Of a DNA stretch of 33,191 nt, positions 1 to 7,717 are shown in pieces; positions within the stretch are counted from its first letter, which is position 1; each line of letters opens with the position of its first letter. Source of the stretch: Thermus aquaticus (lineage in GTDB: Bacteria; Deinococcota; Deinococci; Deinococcales; Thermaceae); contig NZ_LHCI01000106.1 of the NCBI RefSeq assembly GCF_001280255.1, positions 182,104 through 215,294 of the forward strand, given 5' to 3'. The notes beneath the pieces are model-generated. The model did no database searches. It had not been told where the DNA came from and saw only the letters and a list, made by a program, of their open reading frames with translations. Position numbers and translations under genes: made by a program.

Positions 1-1519
1 GTTCCTTTGGGAAGTTGAGCGGTTGGGGGATCCGTTCAAGGGGTTTCTTTTGCAGCTCGGGGGCAAGCTGGGGCTGCCCAGCGAGAGGGATGGTCCGTAC
101 CTGCTCCTGAGGGGCCTGGTTCGCCTGCTCAACTATGAAGTCACCCAAGAACTCTTGAAGCAGGCTAAGGGAGGGCGAGGAAGGAGTTTTGGGTAAAGCC
201 CTGCGGTCCTCTCCTTTGAGGTCCACGCCGGGGTAGCTCCGGGGTAAAAGCTTCCGCTCCCAGGCGGCCTTGTGGAGCTCCTCCCGGAAGTCGGGGTGGG
301 CGATCCCTATGAGGGCCATGGCCCTCTCCCTCAAGGAGCGGCCGAAGAGCTCGGCCACGCCCCACTCGGTGACCACGTAGTGGACGTCGGCCCGGGTGGT
401 GACCACCCCGGCCCCCGGCTTCAGGTAGGGGACGATGCGGCTATGCCCTTTGGCCGTGGAGGGGAGGGCGATGATGGGCTTTCCCCCCTCGCTCCTGGCC
501 GCCCCCCGGATGAAGTCCAGCTGGCCGCCGAAGCCGGAGTAGATGCGGGTGCCGATGGAGTCCGCCACCACCTGGCCGGTCAGGTCCACCTCTATGGCGG
601 AGTTGATGGCCACCATCTTGCGGTTCTGGGCGATGACGAAGGGGTCGTTGACGTAGTCCGCAGGGTGGAGCTCAAAGAGGGGGTTGTCGTGGACGAAGCG
701 GTAAAGCCGTTCCGAGCCCAGGACGAAGGTGCCCACGATCTTGCCCGGGTGGAGGGTCTTCCTGCTACCCGTGATGAGCCCCTTTTCCAGGGCCTCCACC
801 ACCCCGTCGGAGATCATCTCCGTGTGGATGCCCAGGTCCCTGCGGCCCTCGAGGCTGGCCAAGACGGCGTCGGGGATGGCCCCGATGCCCATCTGCAAGG
901 TGGCCCCGTCCTCTATGAGGCTTGCCACGTTTTCCCCGATGCGCCTTTCCACCTCCCCGAACCCCTCCCGCCTCAGCTCGGGCAGGGGGTAGTCCATCTC
1001 CACGATGGCGGTGAGGCGGGAGACGTGGACGAAGGTGTCCCCCAGGGTTCTCGGCATCCTGGGATTCACCATGGCGATGACGATGGGGGCCACCTCCAAG
1101 GCCGCCTTGGAGGCGATGACCTCCACGCCCAAGGAGCAGAAGCCGTGCTCGTCGGGCGGGGAGACCTGGATGATAGCGGCGTCCAGGGGCAGGACCCGGC
1201 GCTTGAAGAGCCAGGGGACCTGGTGGAGCATGATGGGCACGTAGTCGGCCCGGCCCTGGTTTACCGAATCCCGGTCGGCGGGGCCCACGAAGAGGGAGCG
1301 CCGGCGGAAGTGGCCCTCCATCTCCGGCCCGGCAAAGGGGTCGTGGCCCATCTGCAGGAGGTGGATGAGCTCCACCCCTTCCAGCTCGTCCTTGCGGGCC
1401 GCCAGGGCCTCGAGGATGGGCGTGGGTGTGGCGGCGTTGCCGGAGACGAAGACCCGCATCCCCGACCGGATCAGGGTGACGGCGTCCTCGGCGGAGGTCA
1501 GCTTCTTGCGGTAGCTCAT
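1..1519 (-). CDS. Acetyl-CoA hydrolase/transferase (4-hydroxybutyrate CoA-transferase-like), frame open past left edge
   Basis: This is a class I-type CoA-transferase, which would move CoA between carboxylic acids or hydrolyse acetyl-CoA. Reading from ATG at 1519 the protein begins MSYRKKLTSAEDAV and carries the family's conserved blocks: FVSGNAATPTP near the N-terminus, VSPPDEHGFCSLG in the middle, GATLQMGIGAIPDAV, and the C-terminal YSGFGGQLDFIRGAARSEGG and AHPDFREELHKAAW. The family normally ends close to this last block, near position 200-245. Here I find no in-frame stop down to base 1, so the tail after about position 200 is either a non-native extension or an annotation artefact; it reads Pro/Gln-rich. 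The start overlaps the stop of the upstream alanine dehydrogenase-like gene (ATGA), so the two are translationally coupled. The physiological substrate cannot be told from sequence. Confidence 0.88.
   Translation of the reverse strand, partial: MSYRKKLTSAEDAVTLIRSGMRVFVSGNAATPTPILEALAARKDELEGVELIHLLQMGHDPFAGPEMEGHFRRRSLFVGPADRDSVNQGRADYVPIMLHQVPWLFKRRVLPLDAAIIQVSPPDEHGFCSLGVEVIASKAALEVAPIVIAMVNPRMPRTLGDTFVHVSRLTAIVEMDYPLPELRREGFGEVERRIGENVASLIEDGATLQMGIGAIPDAVLASLEGRRDLGIHTEMISDGVVEALEKGLITGSRKTLHPGKIVGTFVLGSERLYRFVHDNPLFELHPADYVNDPFVIAQNRKMVAINSAIEVDLTGQVVADSIGTRIYSGFGGQLDFIRGAARSEGGKPIIALPSTAKGHSRIVPYLKPGAGVVTTRADVHYVVTEWGVAELFGRSLRERAMALIGIAHPDFREELHKAAWERKLLPRSYPGVDLKGEDRRALPKTPSSPSLSLLQEFLGDFIVEQANQAPQEQVRTIPLAGQPQLAPELQKKPLERIPQPLNFPKE
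2..196 (+). CDS. C-terminal end of an unrecognised protein (partial)
   Basis: An open frame enters from the left edge and gives 64 residues before TAA at 194-196. The peptide has an ordinary globular composition with a Leu-rich stretch (YLLLRGLVRLLNYEV) and a basic tail (KGGRGRSFG). I do not recognise the family. It lies exactly antisense, codon on codon, to the continued open frame of the CoA-transferase gene on the minus strand. That antisense peptide is rich in Pro and Gln and looks like a shadow, so I prefer the plus-strand reading here. Third-position GC is about 70%, lower than in most neighbours, so this may be accessory DNA. The call is uncertain because only the tail is visible. Confidence 0.45.
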   Translation, partial: FLWEVERLGDPFKGFLLQLGGKLGLPSERDGPYLLLRGLVRLLNYEVTQELLKQAKGGRGRSFG

Positions 1520-2583
1520 TCTAGGTGGCCTCCTTTCTGGCCCAGAACCAGGTAGGCCCCCTGGCGCAGGGCGGGGACCCGGAGGGGGTCGTCTTCCATC
1601 TCCAGGAGGAAGGGCAGGAGGGTGGCGGTGAGGGCGTGGCTGGCGGTGCGGGGCGCCAGGGCGGGGACGTTGGGCAGGCAGAAGTGGGTGACGCCCATCT
1701 CCTGGTAGAGGCCCACCCGGCTGGTCTCGGCGATGCCGCCCTGGTCAATGGCGAAGTCCAGGAGGACGCTTCCCGGGCGCATGCGGGAGAGGAGGTCCCG
1801 GGTGAGGAGGACGGGGGTCCTTTCCCCGGGCACGGCCACCGCCCCCACCAGCACGTCGGCGAAGGCCACGTAGCGCTCCAGGCGGCTTTGGGTGACGAGG
1901 GCGGTCACCGCCCCCGGGGCCTCCTTGGCGGCCTCTTCTAGCGCGGAAAGGGCCTTGTCCAGAACGTAGACCGAGGCCCCGGCCCCCAGGAAGGCCCGGG
2001 CGGCGGCCCGGCCCAGAACCCCCGCCCCCAGGATGACCACGTCGGCGGGGGGGATGCCGGGAAGGCCGGAGAGGAGGATCCCGGGGCCAAGAGGGGCCTC
2101 TAAAAGCCTCCCGGCGATCTGGGGAGCAAGCCTCCCGGCGATCTCGCTCATGGCCTTGAGGACGGGCCGCCTTTCCCCGTCCCCGATGAGCTCGTAGCCG
2201 ATGGCGGTGAGGCCCTTCTCGGCCATGGCCTCAATGAGGCCCGACTCCGCCGTGGCCAGGTGCAAAAAGCCCATCAGGGTGGCCTCGGGGCGGAGGAGGG
2301 CGATCTCCTCGAGGGTGGGCCGGGAGACCTTGAGGACCACCTCGCCCCGGCCGAAGGCCTCCTCCCGGCTCACCAACCTGGCCCCGGCCGCCTCGTAAAG
2401 GGCGTCGGGGAAGCCCGCCCGCTCCCCGGCCCCCCGCTCCACGTAAACCCGGTGTCCTTTGGCGGCGAGCTCCCGCACCCCCTGAGGGGTGAGGGCCACC
2501 CGCCCCTCCCGAACCTCTTCCCCGAAGAAGGGAAGGGTCTTGAGCACCATGCGTTCCCTGGGTAGCCCGATGTCCATAGCCAT
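1516..2583 (-). CDS. Alanine dehydrogenase / PNT-family NAD-dependent dehydrogenase
   Basis: A 355-residue member of the alanine dehydrogenase/transhydrogenase-alpha family, which in the classic enzyme interconverts L-alanine and pyruvate with NAD. The N-terminal substrate domain shows EGRVALTPQGV (Arg28), VVLKVSRP (Lys85) and MGFLHLAT (His108), matching the pyruvate-binding Arg, Lys and His of alanine dehydrogenases. The Rossmann domain has VVILGAGVLGRAAARAF followed by an acidic residue (VYVLDKA), and FAIDQGG supplies the conserved Asp. It ends with the typical LPNVPALAPRTASHALTATLLPF segment. ATG at 2583 is preceded by TAGGGT with a 5-nt gap, a leaderless arrangement; ATG at 2577 is possible. 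The stop overlaps the CoA-transferase start by ATGA. Whether alanine is the true substrate is not certain, because divergent Ald-like paralogues exist. Confidence 0.85.
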   Translation of the reverse strand: MAMDIGLPRERMVLKTLPFFGEEVREGRVALTPQGVRELAAKGHRVYVERGAGERAGFPDALYEAAGARLVSREEAFGRGEVVLKVSRPTLEEIALLRPEATLMGFLHLATAESGLIEAMAEKGLTAIGYELIGDGERRPVLKAMSEIAGRLAPQIAGRLLEAPLGPGILLSGLPGIPPADVVILGAGVLGRAAARAFLGAGASVYVLDKALSALEEAAKEAPGAVTALVTQSRLERYVAFADVLVGAVAVPGERTPVLLTRDLLSRMRPGSVLLDFAIDQGGIAETSRVGLYQEMGVTHFCLPNVPALAPRTASHALTATLLPFLLEMEDDPLRVPALRQGAYLVLGQKGGHLE

Positions 2584-2588
2584 CTCCC

Positions 2589-2594
2589 ACCCTA
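2589..2594 (-). promoter_or_regulatory. Candidate leaderless -10 box for the Ald-like gene
   Basis: On the minus strand TAGGGT lies 5 nt before the ATG at 2583. This matches the TANNNT-N5-7-start pattern repeated through the window. No convincing -35 is seen. Confidence 0.45.
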
Positions 2595-2651
2595 GCCTAG
2601 GGGAGGCCTGGGGAGGCGAATGTCCTTTTTCCTTCTCACGGAGCTTTCCCT

Positions 2652-2657
2652 TAGGCT
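2652..2657 (+). promoter_or_regulatory. Candidate leaderless -10 box for the DUF456 gene
   Basis: TAGGCT followed by six bases and the GTG start at 2664. It is divergent from the Ald-like promoter within about 60 bp. Confidence 0.4.
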
Positions 2658-2663
2658 TTTCCC

Positions 2664-3143
2664 GTGGAGGCCTTCGCCGACTGGCTCTTCGTGGTCCTCT
2701 GGCTTTTAGGGGTGGTCCTCACCTTCGTGCCCTTCGTCCCCGCCACCCTGGTCATCCTCCTGGCGGCCTTTTTGCACGAGCTCCTCGTGGGCTTCCGGGA
2801 GCTTTCCCTGGGAACCTGGCTCCTCCTTGGGGTCCTGGCCCTTTTGGCCATGGTCCTGGACAACCTGGCCGCCCTTTTGGGGGCGAGGCGGTACGGAGCG
2901 GGGCGGGCGGGGCTCTGGGGGGCTTTTCTGGGGGGGCTTCTGGGCCTTTTCCTGGGCGTCTTTGGGGTCCTCTTTCTCCCCTTCCTCCTGGCCTGGCTCT
3001 TTGAGTACCTCTCGGGGCGGAAGCCCGAGGAGGCCCTGAGGGCGGCCTGGGGGACTTTAGTGGGGCTCATGGGGGGCGTGGTGGCCAAGGTCCTGGTCCA
3101 CCTGGCCATGGGGCTTTTGGTGGTGCAGGCCATCTTCGGGTAG
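2664..3143 (+). CDS. DUF456 family integral membrane protein
   Basis: A 159-residue, very hydrophobic protein with about four or five predicted membrane segments: residues ~5-40, ~48-70, ~82-112 and ~125-158. Glycine-rich helices of the glycine-zipper type (AGLWGAFLGGLLGLFLGVFG) and the sequence FVPFVPATLVILLAAFLHEL are typical of DUF456 proteins. The family function is unknown. GTG at 2664 is chosen because the hydrophobic helix starts directly after it and a TAGGCT box sits 6 nt upstream. The next gene follows after 10 nt. Confidence 0.8.
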   Translation: MEAFADWLFVVLWLLGVVLTFVPFVPATLVILLAAFLHELLVGFRELSLGTWLLLGVLALLAMVLDNLAALLGARRYGAGRAGLWGAFLGGLLGLFLGVFGVLFLPFLLAWLFEYLSGRKPEEALRAAWGTLVGLMGGVVAKVLVHLAMGLLVVQAIFG

Positions 3144-3146
3144 GCT
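3141..3146 (+). promoter_or_regulatory. Candidate leaderless -10 box for the thiol-redox gene
   Basis: TAGGCT, beginning at the TAG stop of the DUF456 gene, lies 7 nt before the ATG at 3154. Confidence 0.35.
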
Positions 3147-3153
3147 TAGGCCC

Positions 3154-3384
3154 ATGGGCTTGGTCTTGGTCACCCGGGAGGGATGCGGGCTTTGCGAGAA
3201 GGCGGAGAGGGCCCTTTGGACCCTGGGGGTGCCCTACGTGCGGCGGGACGTGGACCGGGAGCCAAAGCTCGCCCCCTACGCCCTTCGGGTTCCCGTCCTC
3301 CTTCTGGAGGAGACCGGAGAGGTCCTTCTGGAGGGCCCCTTTACCGAGAAGGCGCTTCTTGACCTTGTGGGAGGTGCGGCGTGA
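3154..3384 (+). CDS. Glutaredoxin-like thiol-redox protein (DUF836 type)
   Basis: A 76-residue single-domain protein with a thioredoxin-fold start ([19 protein letters not shown]) carrying a CGLC dithiol motif at residues ~11-14. The Val-Pro of [13 protein letters not shown] matches the conserved cis-Pro position, and an [11 protein letters not shown]-terminal helix follows. This fits small glutaredoxin-like/DUF836 proteins that act in cytoplasmic thiol-disulfide exchange. Its partner is unknown. The stop overlaps the lgt start (GTGA at 3381-3384), so the two are probably translated together. Confidence 0.82.
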   Translation: MGLVLVTREGCGLCEKAERALWTLGVPYVRRDVDREPKLAPYALRVPVLLLEETGEVLLEGPFTEKALLDLVGGAA

Positions 3385-4223
3385 ACCCCACCATGATCCA
3401 GATCGGCCCCGTGCGCATCCAGTGGTACGGCTTTCTCCTCACCCTGGCCATCTTCATCGGCTTTGAGCTGGCCAAGCGCCGCCTGAAGGCCTGGGGCTTT
3501 GACCCGGAGCGGTTTGAGACCGTGGCCTTCTTTGCCGTGGTCTTCGGCGTGGTGGGGGCCAGGCTGGGCTACGTCCTCACCTCCCCCGGTTACTTCCTGG
3601 AAAACCCTGTGGAGATCCTCTACATCTGGCACGGGGGCCTCTCCTTCCACGGGGCTATTCTGGGCGGGGCCCTGGTCTTCCTCTACTACCACAGGAAAAA
3701 GGGCTACCCCCTCTGGCCCTACCTGGACGCCGCCACCCCGGGGGTGGCCCTGGGCATCATCGCCGGGCGCATCGGCAACCTCATGAACGGCTCGGACACC
3801 GTGGGCCGCCTCACCACTTTGCCCATCGGCTTCACCTGGCCGGAGTGGGCCAAGGGCTTCCCCGGGATCTGCCCCGGCATTGACGACATCTCCCAGGTCT
3901 ACCGGTGCCAGGAGCTTCTCAGGGGCCCGGTCCACCTCACCCAGATCTACGGGGCCCTGGTGGGGCTCATCCTCCTGCCCCTTTCCTTCTACTGGCTTCG
4001 GAAAAAGCCCTTCTACGGCTACGCCTTCTGGCAGTTCCTCCTCTGGTACAGCGTCCTCCGCTCCCTTTTGGAGGAGCCCTTCCGCCTCAACCCCCTCTGG
4101 CTTCCCGTCTACCGCAACGAGGAGCTGGGTATCGGCCTCTTCACCGCCACCCAGGTCATAAGCCTGCCCCTCGTCCTCTTCTCCCTTTACATGCTGAGGC
4201 GGCTTGGGGCCCAGGCTCGCTAA
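3381..4223 (+). CDS. lgt: Prolipoprotein diacylglyceryl transferase Lgt
   Basis: Lgt transfers diacylglycerol from phosphatidylglycerol to the lipobox cysteine of prolipoproteins in the inner membrane. The 280-residue protein shows several membrane segments, the [15 protein letters not shown] block with its conserved histidine, and the family signature [14 protein letters not shown] around residues 130-143, close to the canonical GRxGNFxNxExxG. EEPFR near the C-terminus is also typical. The length is normal. GTG at 3381 overlaps the preceding stop; ATG at 3393 is an alternative. The window encodes at least two lipoproteins that would be substrates (12743- and 28894-starting genes). Confidence 0.96.
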   Translation: MNPTMIQIGPVRIQWYGFLLTLAIFIGFELAKRRLKAWGFDPERFETVAFFAVVFGVVGARLGYVLTSPGYFLENPVEILYIWHGGLSFHGAILGGALVFLYYHRKKGYPLWPYLDAATPGVALGIIAGRIGNLMNGSDTVGRLTTLPIGFTWPEWAKGFPGICPGIDDISQVYRCQELLRGPVHLTQIYGALVGLILLPLSFYWLRKKPFYGYAFWQFLLWYSVLRSLLEEPFRLNPLWLPVYRNEELGIGLFTATQVISLPLVLFSLYMLRRLGAQAR

Positions 4224-4226
4224 GAT
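4221..4226 (+). promoter_or_regulatory. Candidate leaderless -10 box for glmU
   Basis: TAAGAT begins at the lgt TAA stop and lies 6 nt before the glmU ATG at 4233. This suggests glmU has its own leaderless promoter in addition to read-through. Confidence 0.45.
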
Positions 4227-4232
4227 AGGGCC

Positions 4233-5594
4233 ATGCACGCCCACGTGATTCTGGCCGCCGGGCAGGGGACCAGGATGAAGTCCCGCCTGCCCAAGGTGCT
4301 CCACCCCCTTCTGGGCAAGCCCATGGTGGCCTACGCCGTGGAGGCCGCTTTAGCCCTGGCCCCGGAGAAGCTGGTGGTGGTGGTGGGCCACGGGGCCGAG
4401 GCGGTGATGGAGGCCCTAGAGGGCTACCCCGTGGCCTTCGCTAAGCAGGAGGAGCAGCTGGGGACCGCCCACGCCCTCTTGCAGGCGGAAAGCCTCCTTG
4501 GGGGCTTTCCCGGCCCCTTCCTGGTCACCCAGGGGGACACCCCCCTCCTCCGCCCCGAGACCCTAAAGGCCCTCCTCGAGGGGGTGGAGGAAGGGGCCGG
4601 CATGGCCCTCCTCACCGTGGAGCTTCCCGACCCCACCGGCTACGGCCGCATCCTCAGGCGGGGGGAGGAGGTCTTGGGCAACGTGGAGGAAAAGGACGCC
4701 TCCCCTGAGGTCAAGGCCCTGAAGGAGGTGAACGCCGGGGCCTACGCCTTTGACGGCTTCCTCTTCCAGGCCCTCAAGGAGGTGCGAAACGAGAACGCCG
4801 CCAAGGAGTACTACCTTCCCGACCTCATCGCCATCTACCGGGCCCACGGGAAGCGGGTGGTGGCCGTGCGGGGGGAGGCGGAGGAGGCCTTGGGGGTCAA
4901 TACCCGGGAGGAGCTCGCCCGGGTGGAGGCGGTCCTCCTGAAGGCCCTCCGCGCCCACTGGATGCGCCAGGGGGTCAGGATGATCCTGCCGGAGACCATC
5001 TACCTGGAGCCCACGGTGGAGCTCGCCCCCGACGTGACCCTCTGGCCCGGGGTGGTCCTGAAGGGAAGGACCCGGATCGGGGAGGGGTGCCAGGTGGGGG
5101 CCTATAGCCTCCTGGAGGACACCATCCTGGAGCCGGGGGCCCGGGTCCACGCCCACACCGTGGCCCAGGGGGCCCACCTTTTTCCCGGGGCCGAGGCGGG
5201 GCCCTTCGCCAGGCTGAGGCCGGGGGCGGTCCTCATGGAGGAGGTCCACGTGGGCAACTTCGTGGAGGTGAAGAATAGCCGCCTCCACAAGGGGGTGAAG
5301 GCGGGCCACCTGGCCTACCTGGGGGACGCCGAGGTGGGGGCGGGGACCAACATCGGGGCCGGGGTCATCACCGCCAACTACGACGGCAAGAGGAAGCACC
5401 GGACCGAGATCGGCGAGAGGGCCTTCATCGGCTCTAATAGCGTCCTGGTGGCCCCGGTGAAGGTGGGGGATAGGGCCATGGTGGGGGCGGGGAGCGTCAT
5501 CACCCAGGACGTCCCCGACGGGGCCCTAGCCGTGGCCCGGGGGCGGCAGAGGAACCTCGAGGGCTACGCCCTCAAGAAGCTGGGCGAAGAGTAG
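4233..5594 (+). CDS. glmU: Bifunctional UDP-GlcNAc pyrophosphorylase / glucosamine-1-phosphate acetyltransferase
   Basis: GlmU makes UDP-N-acetylglucosamine for peptidoglycan and surface polysaccharides in the cytoplasm. The 453 residues have the standard two-domain order. Residues ~1-225 are the nucleotidyltransferase with AAGQGTRMKSRLPKVLHPL, TQGDTPLL and GNVEEKDA. Residues ~245-453 are a left-handed beta-helix of hexapeptide repeats with FVEVKNSRLHKG, HLAYLGDAEVGAGTNIGAG and NYDGKRKHRTEIG, which hold the acetyltransferase site. The length matches the family and no key motif is missing. Confidence 0.98.
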   Translation: MHAHVILAAGQGTRMKSRLPKVLHPLLGKPMVAYAVEAALALAPEKLVVVVGHGAEAVMEALEGYPVAFAKQEEQLGTAHALLQAESLLGGFPGPFLVTQGDTPLLRPETLKALLEGVEEGAGMALLTVELPDPTGYGRILRRGEEVLGNVEEKDASPEVKALKEVNAGAYAFDGFLFQALKEVRNENAAKEYYLPDLIAIYRAHGKRVVAVRGEAEEALGVNTREELARVEAVLLKALRAHWMRQGVRMILPETIYLEPTVELAPDVTLWPGVVLKGRTRIGEGCQVGAYSLLEDTILEPGARVHAHTVAQGAHLFPGAEAGPFARLRPGAVLMEEVHVGNFVEVKNSRLHKGVKAGHLAYLGDAEVGAGTNIGAGVITANYDGKRKHRTEIGERAFIGSNSVLVAPVKVGDRAMVGAGSVITQDVPDGALAVARGRQRNLEGYALKKLGEE

Positions 5595-5626
5595 GGCCTT
5601 TCATCCTCCCTTCAGCCTGCGGGTGC

Positions 5627-5632
5627 TAAACT
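5627..5632 (+). promoter_or_regulatory. Candidate leaderless -10 box for tatA
   Basis: TAAACT lies 7 nt before the tatA ATG at 5640. The intervening GGGAGG would sit only 1 nt from the start, too close to serve as a normal ribosome binding site, which favours a leaderless message. Confidence 0.45.
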
Positions 5633-5639
5633 GGGAGGC

Positions 5640-5858
5640 ATGAACCTCGGCATGCCAGAGATCCTGGTCATCCTTTTGGTGGCCCTCCTCATCTTCGGGC
5701 CCAAGAAGCTCCCCGAGCTGGGGCGCTCCCTGGGCCAGAGCATCCGCGAGTTCAAGCGGGGGGCCCAGGAGATCCGCGAGGAGCTGGAGAGGAGCGTGGA
5801 GGTCAAGGAAGAGCCCAAGCCCACCCAGGCCCCTAAGGCCGAGGAGCCTAAGGCTTGA
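5640..5858 (+). CDS. tatA: Sec-independent protein translocase subunit TatA
   Basis: A 72-residue protein with one N-terminal membrane helix (residues ~7-21), the FGPKKLPELGRSLGQSIREFKRG hinge and amphipathic helix, and a charged Lys/Glu/Pro-rich tail. This is the TatA/TatE pattern (FGPKKLPELG is diagnostic). With TatC it forms the twin-arginine export channel for folded proteins. The stop overlaps the tatC start (TTGA at 5855-5858). No tatB is present here, as in two-component Tat systems where one TatA protein does both jobs. Confidence 0.96.
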   Translation: MNLGMPEILVILLVALLIFGPKKLPELGRSLGQSIREFKRGAQEIREELERSVEVKEEPKPTQAPKAEEPKA

Positions 5859-6598
5859 AGGAAGCCCCCCTTGTAGAACACCTGGAGGAGCTCCGCGCCC
5901 GCCTCATCTGGGCCCTCCTTTCCTGGGCGGTGGGGACCGGGGTGGCCTGGACCTTCCGGGTCCAGCTTCTGGACTGGCTGAAGCGCCCCTTGGACCTGGC
6001 GGCCAAGCAGAACGGGATCCAGGTCAACCTCATCGTCCTGGACATCACCGAGCCCTTTCTGGTCTCCTTGAAGGTGGCCGCCTTCGGCGGCCTGGTCCTG
6101 GCCCTGCCCTTCATCGTCTACCAGGTCTGGGCCTTCATCGCCCCGGGGCTTTACGAGCACGAGAAGCGCCTGGCGGGGCCCTTTTTGCTGGGGGCGGGCT
6201 TCAGCTTCGCCCTGGGGGCCCTCTTCGCCTACTACGGCTTTCTGCCCTTCGCAATCCCCTTCCTCCTGGGCTTTCTGGGGGACGTGGTCACCCCCCAGAT
6301 CTCCATCGGCCGCTACATGGGCCAGGTCCTCATGATGATGACCGTCATGGGCCTGGTCTTTGAGATGCCGGTGGTGAGCTACCTTCTGGCCCGGCTGGGC
6401 CTCCTTTCCTCGGCCTTTCTGGCCCGCAACTGGCGCATCGCCGTGGTCCTCCTCCTCACCCTGGCGGCGGTCATCACCCCCACGGTGGACGTGGTGAGCC
6501 TCTCCATCGTGACCCTTCCCCTCCTGATCCTCTACTGGATCTCGGTCCTGGTGGCCCGGGTGGCGGAGCGGGCCAGGCCTAAGGAGGAGGCCGCTTGA
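5855..6598 (+). CDS. tatC: Sec-independent protein translocase subunit TatC
   Basis: A 247-residue, six-helix membrane protein that recognises twin-arginine signal peptides. The cytoplasmic N-terminus has the conserved VEHLEELRARLIW, and the first loop region has the typical ALPFIVYQVWAFIAPGLYEHEKR. The start is TTG at 5855, overlapping the tatA stop. The next in-frame start would remove the conserved N-terminal motif, so TTG is favoured. The stop TGA at 6596-6598 lies inside a TTGACA hexamer that probably serves as the -35 of the next gene. Confidence 0.96.
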   Translation: MKEAPLVEHLEELRARLIWALLSWAVGTGVAWTFRVQLLDWLKRPLDLAAKQNGIQVNLIVLDITEPFLVSLKVAAFGGLVLALPFIVYQVWAFIAPGLYEHEKRLAGPFLLGAGFSFALGALFAYYGFLPFAIPFLLGFLGDVVTPQISIGRYMGQVLMMMTVMGLVFEMPVVSYLLARLGLLSSAFLARNWRIAVVLLLTLAAVITPTVDVVSLSIVTLPLLILYWISVLVARVAERARPKEEAA

Positions 6599-6626
6599 CA
6601 GCCAGGGGGAGCTTTCCCCATAAAAT
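6595..6626 (+). promoter_or_regulatory. Candidate promoter for the chorismate mutase-DAHP synthase gene
   Basis: A perfect TTGACA at 6595-6600 overlaps the tatC stop. TAAAAT at 6621-6626 is 5 nt before the ATG at 6632, so the transcript would start at or near the A of ATG. The 20-nt spacing is long; CATAA at 6620 is an alternative -10 at 18-19 nt. Confidence 0.55.
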
Positions 6627-6631
6627 AGCCC

Positions 6632-7711
6632 ATGGACGAGCGCATCCAGGCCCTTAGAAGGGAGGTGGACCGGGTCAACCGGGAGCTCCTTCGGCTCCTT
6701 TCCGAGAGGGGCCGGCTGGTACAGGAGATCGGCCGCATCCAGACCGAGCTGGGCCTGCCCCACTACGACCCTAAGCGGGAGGAGGAGATGCTCGCCTACC
6801 TCACCCGGGAAAACCCGGGCCCCTTCCCCGCCGAGACCATCAAGAAGCTCTTCAAGGAGATCTTTAAGGCCAGCCTGGACCTCGAGGAGAAGGAGGACCA
6901 GAAGAAGTTCCTCTACTCCCGGAAGACCAAGCCCGAGCCCACCCAGGTGCGGGTGAAGGACGTGGTCTTCGGGGAACGTCCCCTCCTCATCGCCGGGCCC
7001 TGCTCCATTGAGAGCGAGGAGCAGATGATGGAAACCGCCCGCTTCCTGGCGGGCAAGGGGGTGAAGGTCCTAAGGGGCGGGGCCTTCAAGCCCAGGACCA
7101 GCCCCTACGGCTTCCAGGGCCTGGGGGTGGAGGGGCTTAGGCTTGGCCGGAAGGCGGCAGACGCCTTCGGCATGGTCTTCGTTACCGAGGTCATGGACAC
7201 CCGGGACGTGGAGGTGGTGGCGGAGTACGCCGACATCCTCCAGATCGGGGCCAGGAACATGCAGAACTTCGCCCTCCTCAAGGAGGTGGGGAAGGCGGGG
7301 CGGCCCGTCCTCCTCAAGCGGGGGCTCGCCGCCACCATGGAGGAGTGGTTCTACGCCGCCGAGTACATCCTTTCCCAGGGGAACGGGCAGGTGATCCTGG
7401 CGGAAAGGGGCATCCGCACCTTTGAGCGCTGGACCAGGAACACCCTGGACCTCTCCGCCGTGGCCCTGGCCAAGCAGGAGACCCACCTGCCCGTGGTCGT
7501 GGACGTGACCCACGCCGCCGGGCGCACGGACCTCCTGGCCCCCCTGGCCCGGGCGGCCTTGGCGGTGGGGGCGGACGGGGTGCACGTGGAGGTTCACCCC
7601 AACCCCAAGGTGGCCCTTTCCGACAACCAGCAGCAGATGGACTTCGCCCAGTTTGAGCGCTTTTTGGAGGCCATTCAGGACCTCCTCAAGGCCCCTGCCC
7701 CCAGACCCTGA
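6632..7711 (+). CDS. Bifunctional chorismate mutase / 3-deoxy-7-phosphoheptulonate synthase
   Basis: This enzyme condenses phosphoenolpyruvate and erythrose 4-phosphate, the first step of aromatic amino-acid synthesis, and carries an N-terminal AroQ chorismate mutase domain. Residues ~1-90 form the mutase-type helical domain (DERIQALRREVDRVNRELLRLL; ERGRLVQEIGRIQ). Residues ~105-359 are a type I-beta DAHP synthase barrel with AGPCSIES (metal-binding Cys), RGGAFKPRTSPYGFQG, GARNMQNF, VTHAAGR and GVHVEVHPNPKVALSD. In related fusions (Bacillus AroA) the mutase domain mediates feedback control by chorismate or prephenate. The gene is often named aroF, aroG or aroA in this lineage. The next gene follows after 6 nt. 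Confidence 0.96.
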   Translation: MDERIQALRREVDRVNRELLRLLSERGRLVQEIGRIQTELGLPHYDPKREEEMLAYLTRENPGPFPAETIKKLFKEIFKASLDLEEKEDQKKFLYSRKTKPEPTQVRVKDVVFGERPLLIAGPCSIESEEQMMETARFLAGKGVKVLRGGAFKPRTSPYGFQGLGVEGLRLGRKAADAFGMVFVTEVMDTRDVEVVAEYADILQIGARNMQNFALLKEVGKAGRPVLLKRGLAATMEEWFYAAEYILSQGNGQVILAERGIRTFERWTRNTLDLSAVALAKQETHLPVVVDVTHAAGRTDLLAPLARAALAVGADGVHVEVHPNPKVALSDNQQQMDFAQFERFLEAIQDLLKAPAPRP

Positions 7712-7717
7712 CCCCCC

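Noticed and set aside
272-1555. Long plus-strand open frame over the CoA-transferase gene
   Set aside because: It is antisense to a well-conserved CoA-transferase and has the Gly/His/Pro-rich composition typical of shadow frames in GC-rich DNA.
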